A model generated the notes under the pieces. The model was not told where the DNA came from. It saw nothing but the letters and a program-made list of their open reading frames with translations, and made no database searches. From positions 18,799 through 82,798 of the forward strand of contig JADLHM010000046.1 of the NCBI GenBank assembly GCA_020848745.1: a stretch of DNA of 64,000 nucleotides, in the 5' to 3' direction. The DNA is from Deltaproteobacteria bacterium (GTDB taxonomy: Bacteria; Desulfobacterota; Binatia; UTPRO1). Each line of letters begins with the position of its first letter. Positions within the stretch are counted from its first letter, which is position 1. The position numbers and the translations under genes were made by a program. Positions 52,301-59,570 of the stretch are shown one piece after another.

Positions 52301-54103
52301 TCACTTCACCGCCAGGTCGCCCTCCGCGGCGCGCCTCCAGTCGATCCGAATCACGGTCGCTTGATCATCGCCTCGGCGCACCGAGAGCATTCCTCCGTTC
52401 CGGGCGAGCAATGCCGCCGCGAGCGCCCAGGCGAGCGGCGGGTTCTCGTCGGTCTCCCTCGGCCGCGGCGCCACCCACGCCGACAACCGGGCCGCCACCG
52501 ACGGCTCGGCGCGAACGCACAGCTCGAGTGCCCCGTCCTCGCGGCCGTGGACCGCGAGCGTCGAGTGGGCGACGAGGCTCGGCAGCAAGCCCCGACACAG
52601 GCTCCGCAAGGCGAACTGCACTTGCGCCTCGTCCGCCGTGACTGGCCCCGGCCCGGCGCCGTTGCGCTCGACCGCGACGTGACGCTCGGCGAGTACGTCG
52701 CGCTGCTCGTCCAACGCGCGGTCGAGCAACGCGCCGACATCCGTCGGGCCGGCCGTCGGCGCCCGGAAGCGCGCGAACTCGAGCAGCGTCTCGACGATGC
52801 CGTCCATGCGTCCGACGGCATCCACCATCAGCCCCGAGAAGCGCTGCCGCGCTTCCGGATCGGCCACGATGCCGTCGAAATGCTGCGCGACGGTCTTGAT
52901 GGTCACCATGGGATTCCGGAGCTCGTGCGCGAGCTCCCCGAGCACGACCTCGAGGTCCATGCCGCCGACCCCGACCGCCGGAGAGGCCGCTACCGCCGCG
53001 GACGCAAGCGGGGACGTCACGGGATGCGCCCACGCACGCGCGGTCTCCTCCGGCAGAAAGACCAGCTGCTCCGGCTCGACGACGCGGGGTCGGTGGAGCA
53101 CCAGGGTCCGCGTCAGCACCGCCTCGAGCTCCGCGACGTTACCGAACCAGAGGTAGTGCCGCAGGCGCTCGAGCGCCGCCGGCCGATACTCGACCGCGTC
53201 GAGACCGAGCCGCGGCGCGAGCCGTCGCGAGATCGCCTCGACCAGGCTCGGAAGATCGTCGGCGCGATCGCGGAGCGGCGTCAGGACGATCGGCACGGCC
53301 GATACCGCGTAGGCGAGCTCGGGAAGGAACGTCCCCTCGGCGGCGAGCGCGCACAGGTCGCGCTCGGCGCCACATACCATGCGGAGGTCCCGCGCCCCCG
53401 CGCGGATCTCGTCGACGACGTCGGCGGCCTCGGCCTGCACCGCCCACGACGCGCGATCGAGATGCGCGACGTACGTCGTCGCGGCGGTTCTCGGATCCGG
53501 AAGCGTCGCCGCGAGCTCCCCGCGACCGAGTCGCGCGCCATCCACGACCACGAGCGGTCCCGGCCATTTCCCGGCGACACGCAGCGCGCGCGCCACCGCG
53601 CCGACCCCCGTCCCCGGCTCGCCCTGCACGAGCACGACGTCGAGACGGCTCGCGAGCACCCGACGTACGATCGCCGCCGCGTCGGAGCCGAGAAAGGACG
53701 GCTCGAGCTCGCGAGGCGCGCCTCCGGACGACGCGTCCTCGGACGCGACCCGCGTCCGGGCGGCGACGAGGTCGCGGACGCGAGCCCGTACTGCGTACGC
53801 GTCGAACGGCTTCGCGAGGCACTCGAACGGCACGCGCGGCGGCACGACGGCGCGTACGTCGACGTCCCGCACCGCGTGCAGCAGAAGCAACGGCACGCCG
53901 GGGAAGTCCCGTCCGAGGGCGCGGCCGACGGCGCGCTCGTCACGCGGCGGCGGCGGCAGACCCAGCACGACGACGTCGGGGGGGCGATCGGCCTGACCCT
54001 CCGGCAGCATCGCGCTCACGATCACCTCGTGCTCGTGGCCGAGTACGACCCGTAGCGTCTCTCGGACGCTCGTGGACGGATCGATGACGAGTACGGTCGA
54101 CAT
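52301..54103 (-). CDS. Degenerate receiver / AAA+ / histidine-kinase fusion (pseudo-signalling hybrid)
   Basis: 600 aa. (1) Receiver 1-115: the phosphoacceptor Asp is Gly48 (PDVVVLGLP), though Lys98 in AKPFDAY remains. (2) AAA+ like sigma-54 activators, 138-350: Walker A is GEPGTGVG with Val167 for Lys; there is no GAFTGA loop; both arginine fingers are gone (FLPELAYAV for FRxDLYYRL); sensor II reads WFGNVAELE. PLRDRADDLPSLV still shows its descent. (3) HisKA 385-450 with intact H-box LAHELRNPMVTIK (His393), followed by an ATPase remnant without N-box Asn or glycine loops. Probably a non-catalytic scaffold or phosphorelay partner. It heads the cluster, 16 bases before the NtrC gene. Confidence 0.75.
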   Translation of the reverse strand: MSTVLVIDPSTSVRETLRVVLGHEHEVIVSAMLPEGQADRPPDVVVLGLPPPPRDERAVGRALGRDFPGVPLLLLHAVRDVDVRAVVPPRVPFECLAKPFDAYAVRARVRDLVAARTRVASEDASSGGAPRELEPSFLGSDAAAIVRRVLASRLDVVLVQGEPGTGVGAVARALRVAGKWPGPLVVVDGARLGRGELAATLPDPRTAATTYVAHLDRASWAVQAEAADVVDEIRAGARDLRMVCGAERDLCALAAEGTFLPELAYAVSAVPIVLTPLRDRADDLPSLVEAISRRLAPRLGLDAVEYRPAALERLRHYLWFGNVAELEAVLTRTLVLHRPRVVEPEQLVFLPEETARAWAHPVTSPLASAAVAASPAVGVGGMDLEVVLGELAHELRNPMVTIKTVAQHFDGIVADPEARQRFSGLMVDAVGRMDGIVETLLEFARFRAPTAGPTDVGALLDRALDEQRDVLAERHVAVERNGAGPGPVTADEAQVQFALRSLCRGLLPSLVAHSTLAVHGREDGALELCVRAEPSVAARLSAWVAPRPRETDENPPLAWALAAALLARNGGMLSVRRGDDQATVIRIDWRRAAEGDLAVK

Positions 54104-54238
54104 GCGCGATCACCCACGGGAGAAGAGAGGGTTCGATCGGTGATCGCCGATCGCAAACGGCCGAGAAACGCGACGCCGACGCTCGCGGACTACCCGCGCC
54201 GTTCACCGGAACCGCCACCCACCACTTCGCACCGCGAC

Positions 54239-54277
54239 TGTTGTACGATTTTGTACGTCCGTAAAATGCGGACTGTC
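54239..54277 (+). promoter_or_regulatory. Direct repeats and hairpin upstream of the signalling cluster
   Basis: TTGTACG occurs at 54241-54247 and 54251-54257, exactly ten bases apart (one helical turn). Next GTCCG (54257-54261) and CGGAC (54269-54273) form a five-base hairpin around TAAAATG. The repeats lie about 140 bases before the minus-strand start at 54103. Their spacing suggests an operator or enhancer, but this is inference. Confidence 0.3.
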
Positions 54278-54308
54278 AAGGTGAATCGGGGTGAGTGGAC
54301 GATTTTTG

Positions 54309-54395
54309 CCTCACCCGAACGCCGGCTCGCCCACATTGACGAGCCGACGTCCGTTCCCCCGGGCCCCTGTGCTCGCTCACAGAGTTCGGGTGAGG
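54309..54395. other. Nested inverted-repeat structure (three-way-junction-like)
   Basis: A perfect 12-base outer stem (CCTCACCCGAAC 54309-54320 with GTTCGGGTGAGG 54384-54395) encloses two further hairpins: a 7-base one (CGGCTCG 54323-54329 with CGAGCCG 54340-54346) and a 5-base one (CTGTG 54367-54371 with CACAG 54378-54382). Between them is a C-rich linker including CCCGGG. This could be a structured RNA, a leader, or a protein-binding cruciform. No known RNA family was recognised, and no open frame covers it convincingly. Confidence 0.45.
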
Positions 54396-54551
54396 TTTCA
54401 CAGTCGATCGACTGCTGGAGTTCGAATCAGCAAAGCCCGTTCCACGCCGACACGCGCGATCGCACGCCGTCGACATTGCCACGGCCGGGGAGGGCGTGTC
54501 GGAAATCCCGCCGCGTGCTGTCGGACGCCGACGGAGGATCGTCCGCCGACC

Positions 54552-54896
54552 TCAGGCTGCGCGCCCGTTCTCGCCGAGCCGCAGACGCAGCCACCCGATG
54601 ATGATCAGCACGCCGCCGACCGCCATCATCACCAGACCGCCGCTGAACACGACGTGATAGAGGTCCACCTTGGCGCGACCGATGTTGTAGCGCTCTCCTT
54701 CGTCGTCGAGTGGACGCAGGATGCGGTCGGTCGAGGCGGCGGCATCGGGGAAGTATCCGCGCGCCCGCCCTTCGGCGACGATCGCTTGATACTGGCCGAG
54801 CTTCTGACTCCCGATGATCGCATTGCCGATGCCGAGCACCAGCAACGTGATCGCAAGCACCAACAGGCGGCTCTGATAGAGGCGCCGCGGCTGCAT
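54552..54896 (-). CDS. Two-helix membrane protein (114 aa)
   Basis: Helices at about 11-29 (LVLAITLLVLGIGNAIIG) and 82-103 (VFSGGLVMMAVGGVLIIIGW) flank a polar loop with RPLDDEGERYNIGRAKVDLY. No signal cleavage site and no recognised family. It is divergent from lipB. The gene is plausible from its clean membrane topology. Confidence 0.6.
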   Translation of the reverse strand: MQPRRLYQSRLLVLAITLLVLGIGNAIIGSQKLGQYQAIVAEGRARGYFPDAAASTDRILRPLDDEGERYNIGRAKVDLYHVVFSGGLVMMAVGGVLIIIGWLRLRLGENGRAA

Positions 54897-54951
54897 GCGC
54901 AGGCGCTAACATCGGGTTGCGGCACCGTCAAGCAACGGCTAGACCTCGGCC

Positions 54952-55614
54952 ATGCGTGAGCCCCTCACCTGGCAGTGGCTCGGGCTCTGCACGTACGACG
55001 ACGCGCTCTCGCGACAGGAGCGCGCCTGGGAGACGTGTCGCAACGACGGCTCGGAGGTGTGCTTCGCGCTCGAGCATCCGGCGACGATCACGCTCGGAAG
55101 ACGCGGCACGCGGGAAGACGTGCGCGTCGCCGCGACCGATTTGCGCGCGCGCGGCATCGTCTGCCGCGACACGGAGCGCGGCGGACGCGCGACGTATCAT
55201 GCGCCAGGGCAGCTCGTCCTCTATCCGATCGCGCATCTGGCACGGCGCGGGTGGAGCGTCGCGCGCTTCGTCACCCTCCTCGAAGACGTCATGGCGGATA
55301 TCGCGGCGGTGGTGGGGGTGCCGACCCATCGCGACGCCCGCGGGCGCGGCATCTGGACGAGGAACGGCAAGCTCGGCTCGGTCGGCATCCGCATACGAGA
55401 TGGCGTATCGACGCACGGCCTCGCGCTGAACGTCGACGTCGATCTTTCGGGCTTCGATCTCATCGCGCCGTGCGGCATGACGGATGTTCACATGACGAGC
55501 CTACGAGCCGAGGGGGCGAGCGCGAACGTCCTCGACCTCGTGCCGGTCGCCGAACGCGCGCTCCACGAGCGATTCGATCCGATCGCCGAGCCCGCGTGCG
55601 AGGTATCCCTCTGA
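54952..55614 (+). CDS. lipB: Octanoyl-[ACP]:protein N-octanoyltransferase LipB
   Basis: 220 aa. Shows LEHPATITLGRRG, RGGRATYHAPGQLVLYPI, KLGSVGIRIRDGVSTHGLAL and the catalytic Cys in IAPCGMTDVHMTSL with the conserved Lys in GKLGS. It moves octanoate from ACP onto lipoyl domains. The next gene (meaB) overlaps its end. Confidence 0.94.
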   Translation: MREPLTWQWLGLCTYDDALSRQERAWETCRNDGSEVCFALEHPATITLGRRGTREDVRVAATDLRARGIVCRDTERGGRATYHAPGQLVLYPIAHLARRGWSVARFVTLLEDVMADIAAVVGVPTHRDARGRGIWTRNGKLGSVGIRIRDGVSTHGLALNVDVDLSGFDLIAPCGMTDVHMTSLRAEGASANVLDLVPVAERALHERFDPIAEPACEVSL

Positions 55615-56573
55615 CGCCGGCCGAGACCGCGCTCGTCGACCGCATGCTCGCCGGCGACCGCGTCGCCCTCGCCAAGCTCATGACGCGGATCGAGAACGAG
55701 ACCGGCGACGTCGCCGGAATCATGGCTCGCGTCTATCCGCGCCTCGGGCGCGCCGGCACGGTCGGCGTCACCGGCCCGCCCGGCGCCGGGAAGTCGACCC
55801 TGGTGGACCGGCTCGTCGCCAGGCTGCGCGGTCGTGGCGAGGCCGTCGGAGTCGTCGCCGTCGACCCGTCGAGCCCTTTCAGCGGCGGCGCCGTTCTCGG
55901 CGATCGCATCCGCATGCAGAACCACGCGACCGATCCGGCGGTCTTCATCCGAAGCCTGAGCACGCGCGGGCGGCGCGGCGGCCTCGCGCGCGCGACCCGA
56001 CAGATCACGCACCTCCTCGACGCGTTCGGCAAGGACCGCATCGTCATCGAGACCGTCGGCGTCGGGCAGACCGAGCTCGACATCATGGAGCTGGCGACGA
56101 CGGTAGTCGTGGTGCTCGTACCGGAAGCCGGAGACACCGTGCAGGTCATGAAGGCCGGACTCCTCGAGATCGCGCACGTCTTCGTCGTGAACAAGGCCGA
56201 TCGCGAGGGCGCGCTGCGGATGAAGACGGAGCTCCAGACGATGCTGCAGCTCCGTCCGACTCCTGGCTGGGAGGTTCCGGTCCTGCTCACCGAGGCGCAG
56301 GCCGACCGCGGCATCGACGAGCTCTTCGACGCGATCGAGGCGCACCGCGCCCATCGCGCGCAGTGCGCGAACGGACGCGCCGGCGAAGAGAGTCGCGAGC
56401 GCGAGTTCCTCGACGTCCTCGACGGCGAGCTCCGCACCCGGCTGGAGCGCCGGATCGCCGCCGAAGCGGAGGTGCTGGCGCGTGTCCGGCGCGGAGACGT
56501 GGACCCGTACACCGCCACGCGCGAGCTGCTCGCGGACCGCGACGCCCTCCGTCGCCTCCTCGGAGAGTCATGA
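55596..56573 (+). CDS. meaB: MeaB/ArgK-family GTPase chaperone of methylmalonyl-CoA mutase
   Basis: About 325 aa. G1 GVTGPPGAGKSTLVDRLV, VAVDPSSPFSGGAVLGDRIR, G3-like VIETVGVGQTELDIMELA and G4 VNKADREGALRM. MeaB loads and protects adenosylcobalamin-dependent mutases. Start choice is open: GTG 55596 has no ribosome site, whereas CTG 55611 (CTGA overlap with the lipB stop) has GAGG seven bases ahead. No mutase gene is in the window. Confidence 0.9.
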   Translation: MRGIPLTPAETALVDRMLAGDRVALAKLMTRIENETGDVAGIMARVYPRLGRAGTVGVTGPPGAGKSTLVDRLVARLRGRGEAVGVVAVDPSSPFSGGAVLGDRIRMQNHATDPAVFIRSLSTRGRRGGLARATRQITHLLDAFGKDRIVIETVGVGQTELDIMELATTVVVVLVPEAGDTVQVMKAGLLEIAHVFVVNKADREGALRMKTELQTMLQLRPTPGWEVPVLLTEAQADRGIDELFDAIEAHRAHRAQCANGRAGEESREREFLDVLDGELRTRLERRIAAEAEVLARVRRGDVDPYTATRELLADRDALRRLLGES

Positions 56574-57283
56574 GCCTCTACGCGATCGGCGACCTCCACG
56601 GCTGCCCCGACGAGCTCGACGTGCTCCTCGAGGCGTTGACGCCCGGCGTAGGCGACACCGTGGTCTTCCTCGGCGACTACGTCGACCGCGGGCCCGCCGT
56701 GCGCCGGCTCGTCGATCGCCTGCTCCACCTCGACCGGGAGCCCTTCACGTCCGTCTTCCTGCGCGGCAACCACGAGGACATGCTGCTCGGTTACCTCGGC
56801 ATTGGCGGCCTGCACGCCGACGTCTATCTCGAGAACGGCGGCGGCATGACGCTCGCGAGCTACGGAATCCCGGCCGGCACCGGACCCGGAGCCGCGAGCC
56901 GCGCGGTCTTCCCCGACGAGCACGTCTCCTTCTTCCAGCGTTGCCGGATGCGGCACCTCGCGCCACCGTTCCTCTTCGTACATGCCGGCATTCGCCCCGG
57001 GGTCGGGCTCGACGATCAGTCCGCCGAGGATCTCCTGTGGATCCGCGAGGAGTTCTTCCTCCGACCGCATGCCCTGCCGTACACGGTCGTGTTCGGCCAC
57101 ACGCCGTCGCGCGAGGCGCGCATCGACCTCCCGTATCGCATCGGCCTCGATACCGGACTGGTGTACGGCAACAAGCTGAGCTGCCTCGATGTCGACGGTC
57201 GACGCCTCGTGCAGGTCGCACGCGGCGCACGCCACACGACGATCCGCGATCTCGCCCCCGCGTTCGCCGCCGCGCACGTCTGA
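56570..57283 (+). CDS. Calcineurin-like metallophosphatase (serine/threonine phosphatase type)
   Basis: 237 aa, start in an ATGA overlap with meaB and preceded by GGAG. Metal motifs YAIGDLHGCPDEL, FLGDYVDRGP, RGNHEDMLLGY and FVHAGIRP, then VFGHTPS, match PrpA/ApaH-like protein phosphatases. It removes phosphate from phosphoproteins or diadenosine phosphates; the substrate is unknown. Operon with lipB and meaB. Confidence 0.9.
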   Translation: MSLYAIGDLHGCPDELDVLLEALTPGVGDTVVFLGDYVDRGPAVRRLVDRLLHLDREPFTSVFLRGNHEDMLLGYLGIGGLHADVYLENGGGMTLASYGIPAGTGPGAASRAVFPDEHVSFFQRCRMRHLAPPFLFVHAGIRPGVGLDDQSAEDLLWIREEFFLRPHALPYTVVFGHTPSREARIDLPYRIGLDTGLVYGNKLSCLDVDGRRLVQVARGARHTTIRDLAPAFAAAHV

Positions 57284-57296
57284 ACGCGGCCACGAC

Positions 57297-57326
57297 TTGC
57301 CGAGGGGCCGGGGGAGCCGCTAGTAT
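57297..57326 (+). promoter_or_regulatory. Promoter candidate for tRNA-Met
   Basis: TTGCCG (57297-57302), an 18-base spacer, TAGTAT (57321-57326), 49 bases ahead of the tRNA 5' end, in an otherwise GC-only stretch. Confidence 0.45.
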
Positions 57327-57375
57327 CCGCGCGCTTCGGGTCGGCCGTCGCTTCGCGCGGTCATCGTCCGGGGAT

Positions 57376-57449
57376 GGCGGCGTAGCTCAGTTGGTTAGAG
57401 CGAGGGTCTCATAATCCCTAGGTCCGTGGTTCGATTCCACGCGCCGCCA
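57376..57449 (+). tRNA. tRNA-Met (anticodon CAT)
   Basis: Acceptor GGCGGCG/CGCCGCC, D arm GCTC...GAGC, anticodon stem AGGGT/TCCCT-type around CTCATAA (CAT), T stem GTGG/CCAC with TTCGATT. 74 nt, discriminator A, no encoded CCA. By sequence alone it could be elongator Met or an Ile-CAU tRNA. The 3' end doubles as an integration site. Confidence 0.9.
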
Positions 57450-57893
57450 CTTCTTTTGCTCGGCCGCACGCGCAGTTGCAGGAGCGTCGTCGGGCGTCTC
57501 GCGCACCTCGGTCGGTTCGGTGCCGGTAGTGGTGCCGGTTGCCGTTGCGGGCGCGGCAGGATCGAGGCGCTTCACCGCGTCTAGCTGGTGCTCTGGCGAG
57601 AGATGCGCGTACCTGAGGGTCATGGTCGCGCTCTGGTGCCCAAGCAGCTCCTGAACCGTTCGGAGCGGTACGCGGGCCATTGCCAGACGGCTCGCGAACG
57701 TGTGCCGCAGGCAGTGCCAGGTGAAGCCCGTGACGCCCGCCTCGGTCAGCGCGGGCACAAACTTGCGGTTGTAGAAATTCTGAGCATCGAGCGGGGTCTC
57801 GCCCGTTGCGCTCGGGAACACCCACGGGCTCTTGAGGCGCGAGGGCAGGGCGCGGAGGATCTCCCGTGGCCAGGTTGTTGGATCGTCCCATTG
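57387..57893 (-). pseudogene. Tyrosine recombinase (integrase), C-terminal remnant
   Basis: About 168 residues, open from a TAG at 57894-57896 with no natural N-terminus. The catalytic C-terminal domain is clear: SPWVFPSATGETPLDAQNFY, the H-x2-R box WHCLRHTFASRLAMARVPL, GHQSATM, and the nucleophile Tyr in TLRYAHLSPEHQL. The core Arg and the DNA-binding N-domain are missing, so it is inactive. Its C-terminal tail (RRVESNHGPRDYETLALTN) is read antisense through the tRNA-Met, as integrases next to their attachment tRNA often are. Similarity seems to stop around 57860-57895. Confidence 0.8.
57431..57445 (+). repeat. Attachment-site repeat, tRNA side
   Basis: TCGATTCCACGCGCC, the T-arm and 3' end of tRNA-Met, is repeated exactly at 59114-59128. 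With an integrase remnant between them, these are the expected att sites of a tRNA-targeted element of about 1.7 kb. Confidence 0.7.
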
Positions 57894-58307
57894 CTATTGC
57901 AGGCCGGCTGCGCACCGCAACTGATTGCAGACCCCGATTTGCAGCACGTCAGGCAGGAGGAGATTGTCGAGGTCGCGAGAGAAGGCATCGACATTCACGC
58001 TGTTGTGCTTGGCCAGGCCGATGCTACGCGCCTGCTTCACCTCAAGCAGCGCACCCTAGCGATTGTGCCAATCCTGTTTCGAGTGACAAACCTTACCGAG
58101 ACATCCTTACTGCTCGATGGCGATACTTTCAGGCTCGGGATTGGTCCAGAAATAGAACTCTCGCCAGCGCCTCCTGGCCGAGCGGCATCTCTGCTGAGAG
58201 ACACTCGGGGAGCTACTTGGATGGCCCGGCTCGGGCTTTTAGTTGGCGCAGGAAGCGCAATCGGTATTCACCTCGCGGAAGCACGGACGGCGTGGCACAA
58301 GCGCTGA
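57891..58307 (+). pseudogene. Headless lipoprotein-like fragment
   Basis: The frame reads a hydrophobic stretch ending LLLQAGC, a lipobox with Cys at 57909-57911, and then about 130 residues (for example EEIVEVAREGIDIHAVVLG, LLDGDTFRLGIGPEIEL, LVGAGSAIGIHLAEARTAWH). No start codon with a usable signal peptide lies upstream, and the frame runs into the mirror of the integrase remnant. Codon use is less GC3-biased than flanking genes, hinting at transfer. Interpreted as an exported-protein gene cut at its 5' end by the event that truncated the integrase. Confidence 0.5.
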
Positions 58308-58392
58308 TCCTGGGGTGAAACCTCCGGCAGCACGGCGACGTTTCGACTCCCCGCTTGGCGGGACGGAGGGAATCCCGATAGAGTCCCGGGCG

Positions 58393-58599
58393 ATGAGGCA
58401 TGCCACGGCGAAGGTCCGACCGGACGAGTACATTCTCGCGGCGCTCTCGCCGGACGAACGACTCGACGCCGCCCTGCGCGTCGCGCGCGAGGCGTTCAAG
58501 GGCACCGAGTTGAGCGTGGCGGACGTAGAGGAAGCGGTTCGGAAGGTCCGGAGGAAGCGTCACGGCGGGCGCGCAGGGCAGGCCGCGCGTCGTCGTTGA
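58393..58599 (+). CDS. Putative antitoxin (68 aa)
   Basis: Small charged protein MRHATAKVRPDEYILAALSP with ERLDAALRVAREAFKGTELS and a basic Arg-rich tail (RKVRRKRHGGRAGQAARRR). It directly precedes and overlaps a PIN-domain toxin frame, the usual order for such pairs. No helix-turn-helix is obvious. Function is inferred from position. Confidence 0.6.
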   Translation: MRHATAKVRPDEYILAALSPDERLDAALRVAREAFKGTELSVADVEEAVRKVRRKRHGGRAGQAARRR

Positions 58600-59005
58600 T
58601 ACCGGCGTCCTCGTGTCGGCGTTCGCGTTTGGCGGCGTCCCGGCGCGCGTGCTGCGCTCGGTGCTGTCGACGGCGGAGGTGTGTGTGTCGGCGGACCTCC
58701 TCGCGGAGTACCGATCCGTCCCCGACGCCCTGAGAGTGGCGCACAAGGTGAACGCCGACCAATGGCAAAGCCTCGTGGCCGGTATCGCTGCCTTCGTGGC
58801 CGAGGCGCGGATGGTCCATCCCACACGGCTGGTTCGTGCTTGTCGCGATCCCAAGGACGACATGGTGCTCGAATGCTGCCGCGCTGCGCGAGCGCGCTTC
58901 TTGATCACGGGCGATCGTGACCTGCTCAGCCTCGACGTGACCGGAACCGCAGGGCTTCGTCGGCTGCGGATCGTGAGTCCGCGATCCTATCTCGATCGCC
59001 GCTGA
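58562..59005 (+). CDS. PIN-domain toxin (COG1569-type ribonuclease) lacking a standard start codon
   Basis: The PIN fold begins RVVVDTGVLVSAFAFGG with the first catalytic Asp, continues LLAEYRSV and ends RDPKDDMVLECCRAARARFL then ITGDRDLLSL with the other acidic residues. The only standard in-frame start is GTG 58613, which would delete the Asp strand. An ACG at 58562 has GGAGG seven bases ahead, so either ACG is used or an ATG was lost by one substitution and the toxin is silenced. About 147 aa from ACG. Overlaps the antitoxin by 38 bases. Confidence 0.65.
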   Translation, partial: TAGAQGRPRVVVDTGVLVSAFAFGGVPARVLRSVLSTAEVCVSADLLAEYRSVPDALRVAHKVNADQWQSLVAGIAAFVAEARMVHPTRLVRACRDPKDDMVLECCRAARARFLITGDRDLLSLDVTGTAGLRRLRIVSPRSYLDRR

Positions 59006-59113
59006 CCAGCGCATTCAACCGCGCAGGGCGCGAATCGCGGGGGCAACTCTGGGGGCAACATGCAACGTGGGCTTCGCGCAGATCCCTATGCGTCGATAGG
59101 TTAGGCGTCGAAG

Positions 59114-59128
59114 TCGATTCCACGCGCC
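59114..59128 (+). repeat. Attachment-site repeat, distal side
   Basis: Exact 15-base copy of the tRNA-Met 3' segment at 57431-57445, 1,683 bases away. Upstream, GGGGGCAACTCTGGGGGCAAC (around 59039) is a short duplication. Marks the probable right end of the decayed island. Confidence 0.7.
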
Positions 59129-59570
59129 CCATCGCTCCCCGCAGGGACCGAGGAAGTCCGACAACCCTGCGCGTGATCTCCGGACACTGTTGCTCCGGAA
59201 CGGCTCCCGCCAACGATCGAGTCGCCGGCATGGAGGGCGCAGGATGACCCGGGTCATTGAGAGGAATACGTCGGGGGGACCCCCACGAGCGCTGCTTTCG
59301 TGGACAGCATGGTTGGCCTGCCTGGCCCTGCGCGCCTCACCGTCGGCGAAACGATGACGCTGAATCCGTCGCGACCAGGCTCCATGCGCCGGCGGCATGG
59401 CCGCGGCATGCATGCCCCGTTGGTCGCTCCATCGGACGCTCGAGGTATCTGGACCTAGCGGCGCGGTCGGGTATCGTACCGCTGGTCTCACGATCCGGCG
59501 GATGACCTCCCCCCCGCGGCCAGTCGCGCCGTCGCCGCTCGGGCGAGACCACATGAATTCCGAGGACCCG
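59129..59570. other. Gap of about 440 bases upstream of the efflux operon
   Basis: No frame here looks coding in composition. It must hold the promoter of the RND operon, but no clear -35/-10 pair or regulator-type palindrome was seen. No regulator gene adjoins. Confidence 0.4.

Noticed and set aside
54409..54440. GGAGTTCGAATC resembling a tRNA T-loop
   Set aside because: Flanking bases do not form a T stem, and no acceptor or anticodon arm can be built.
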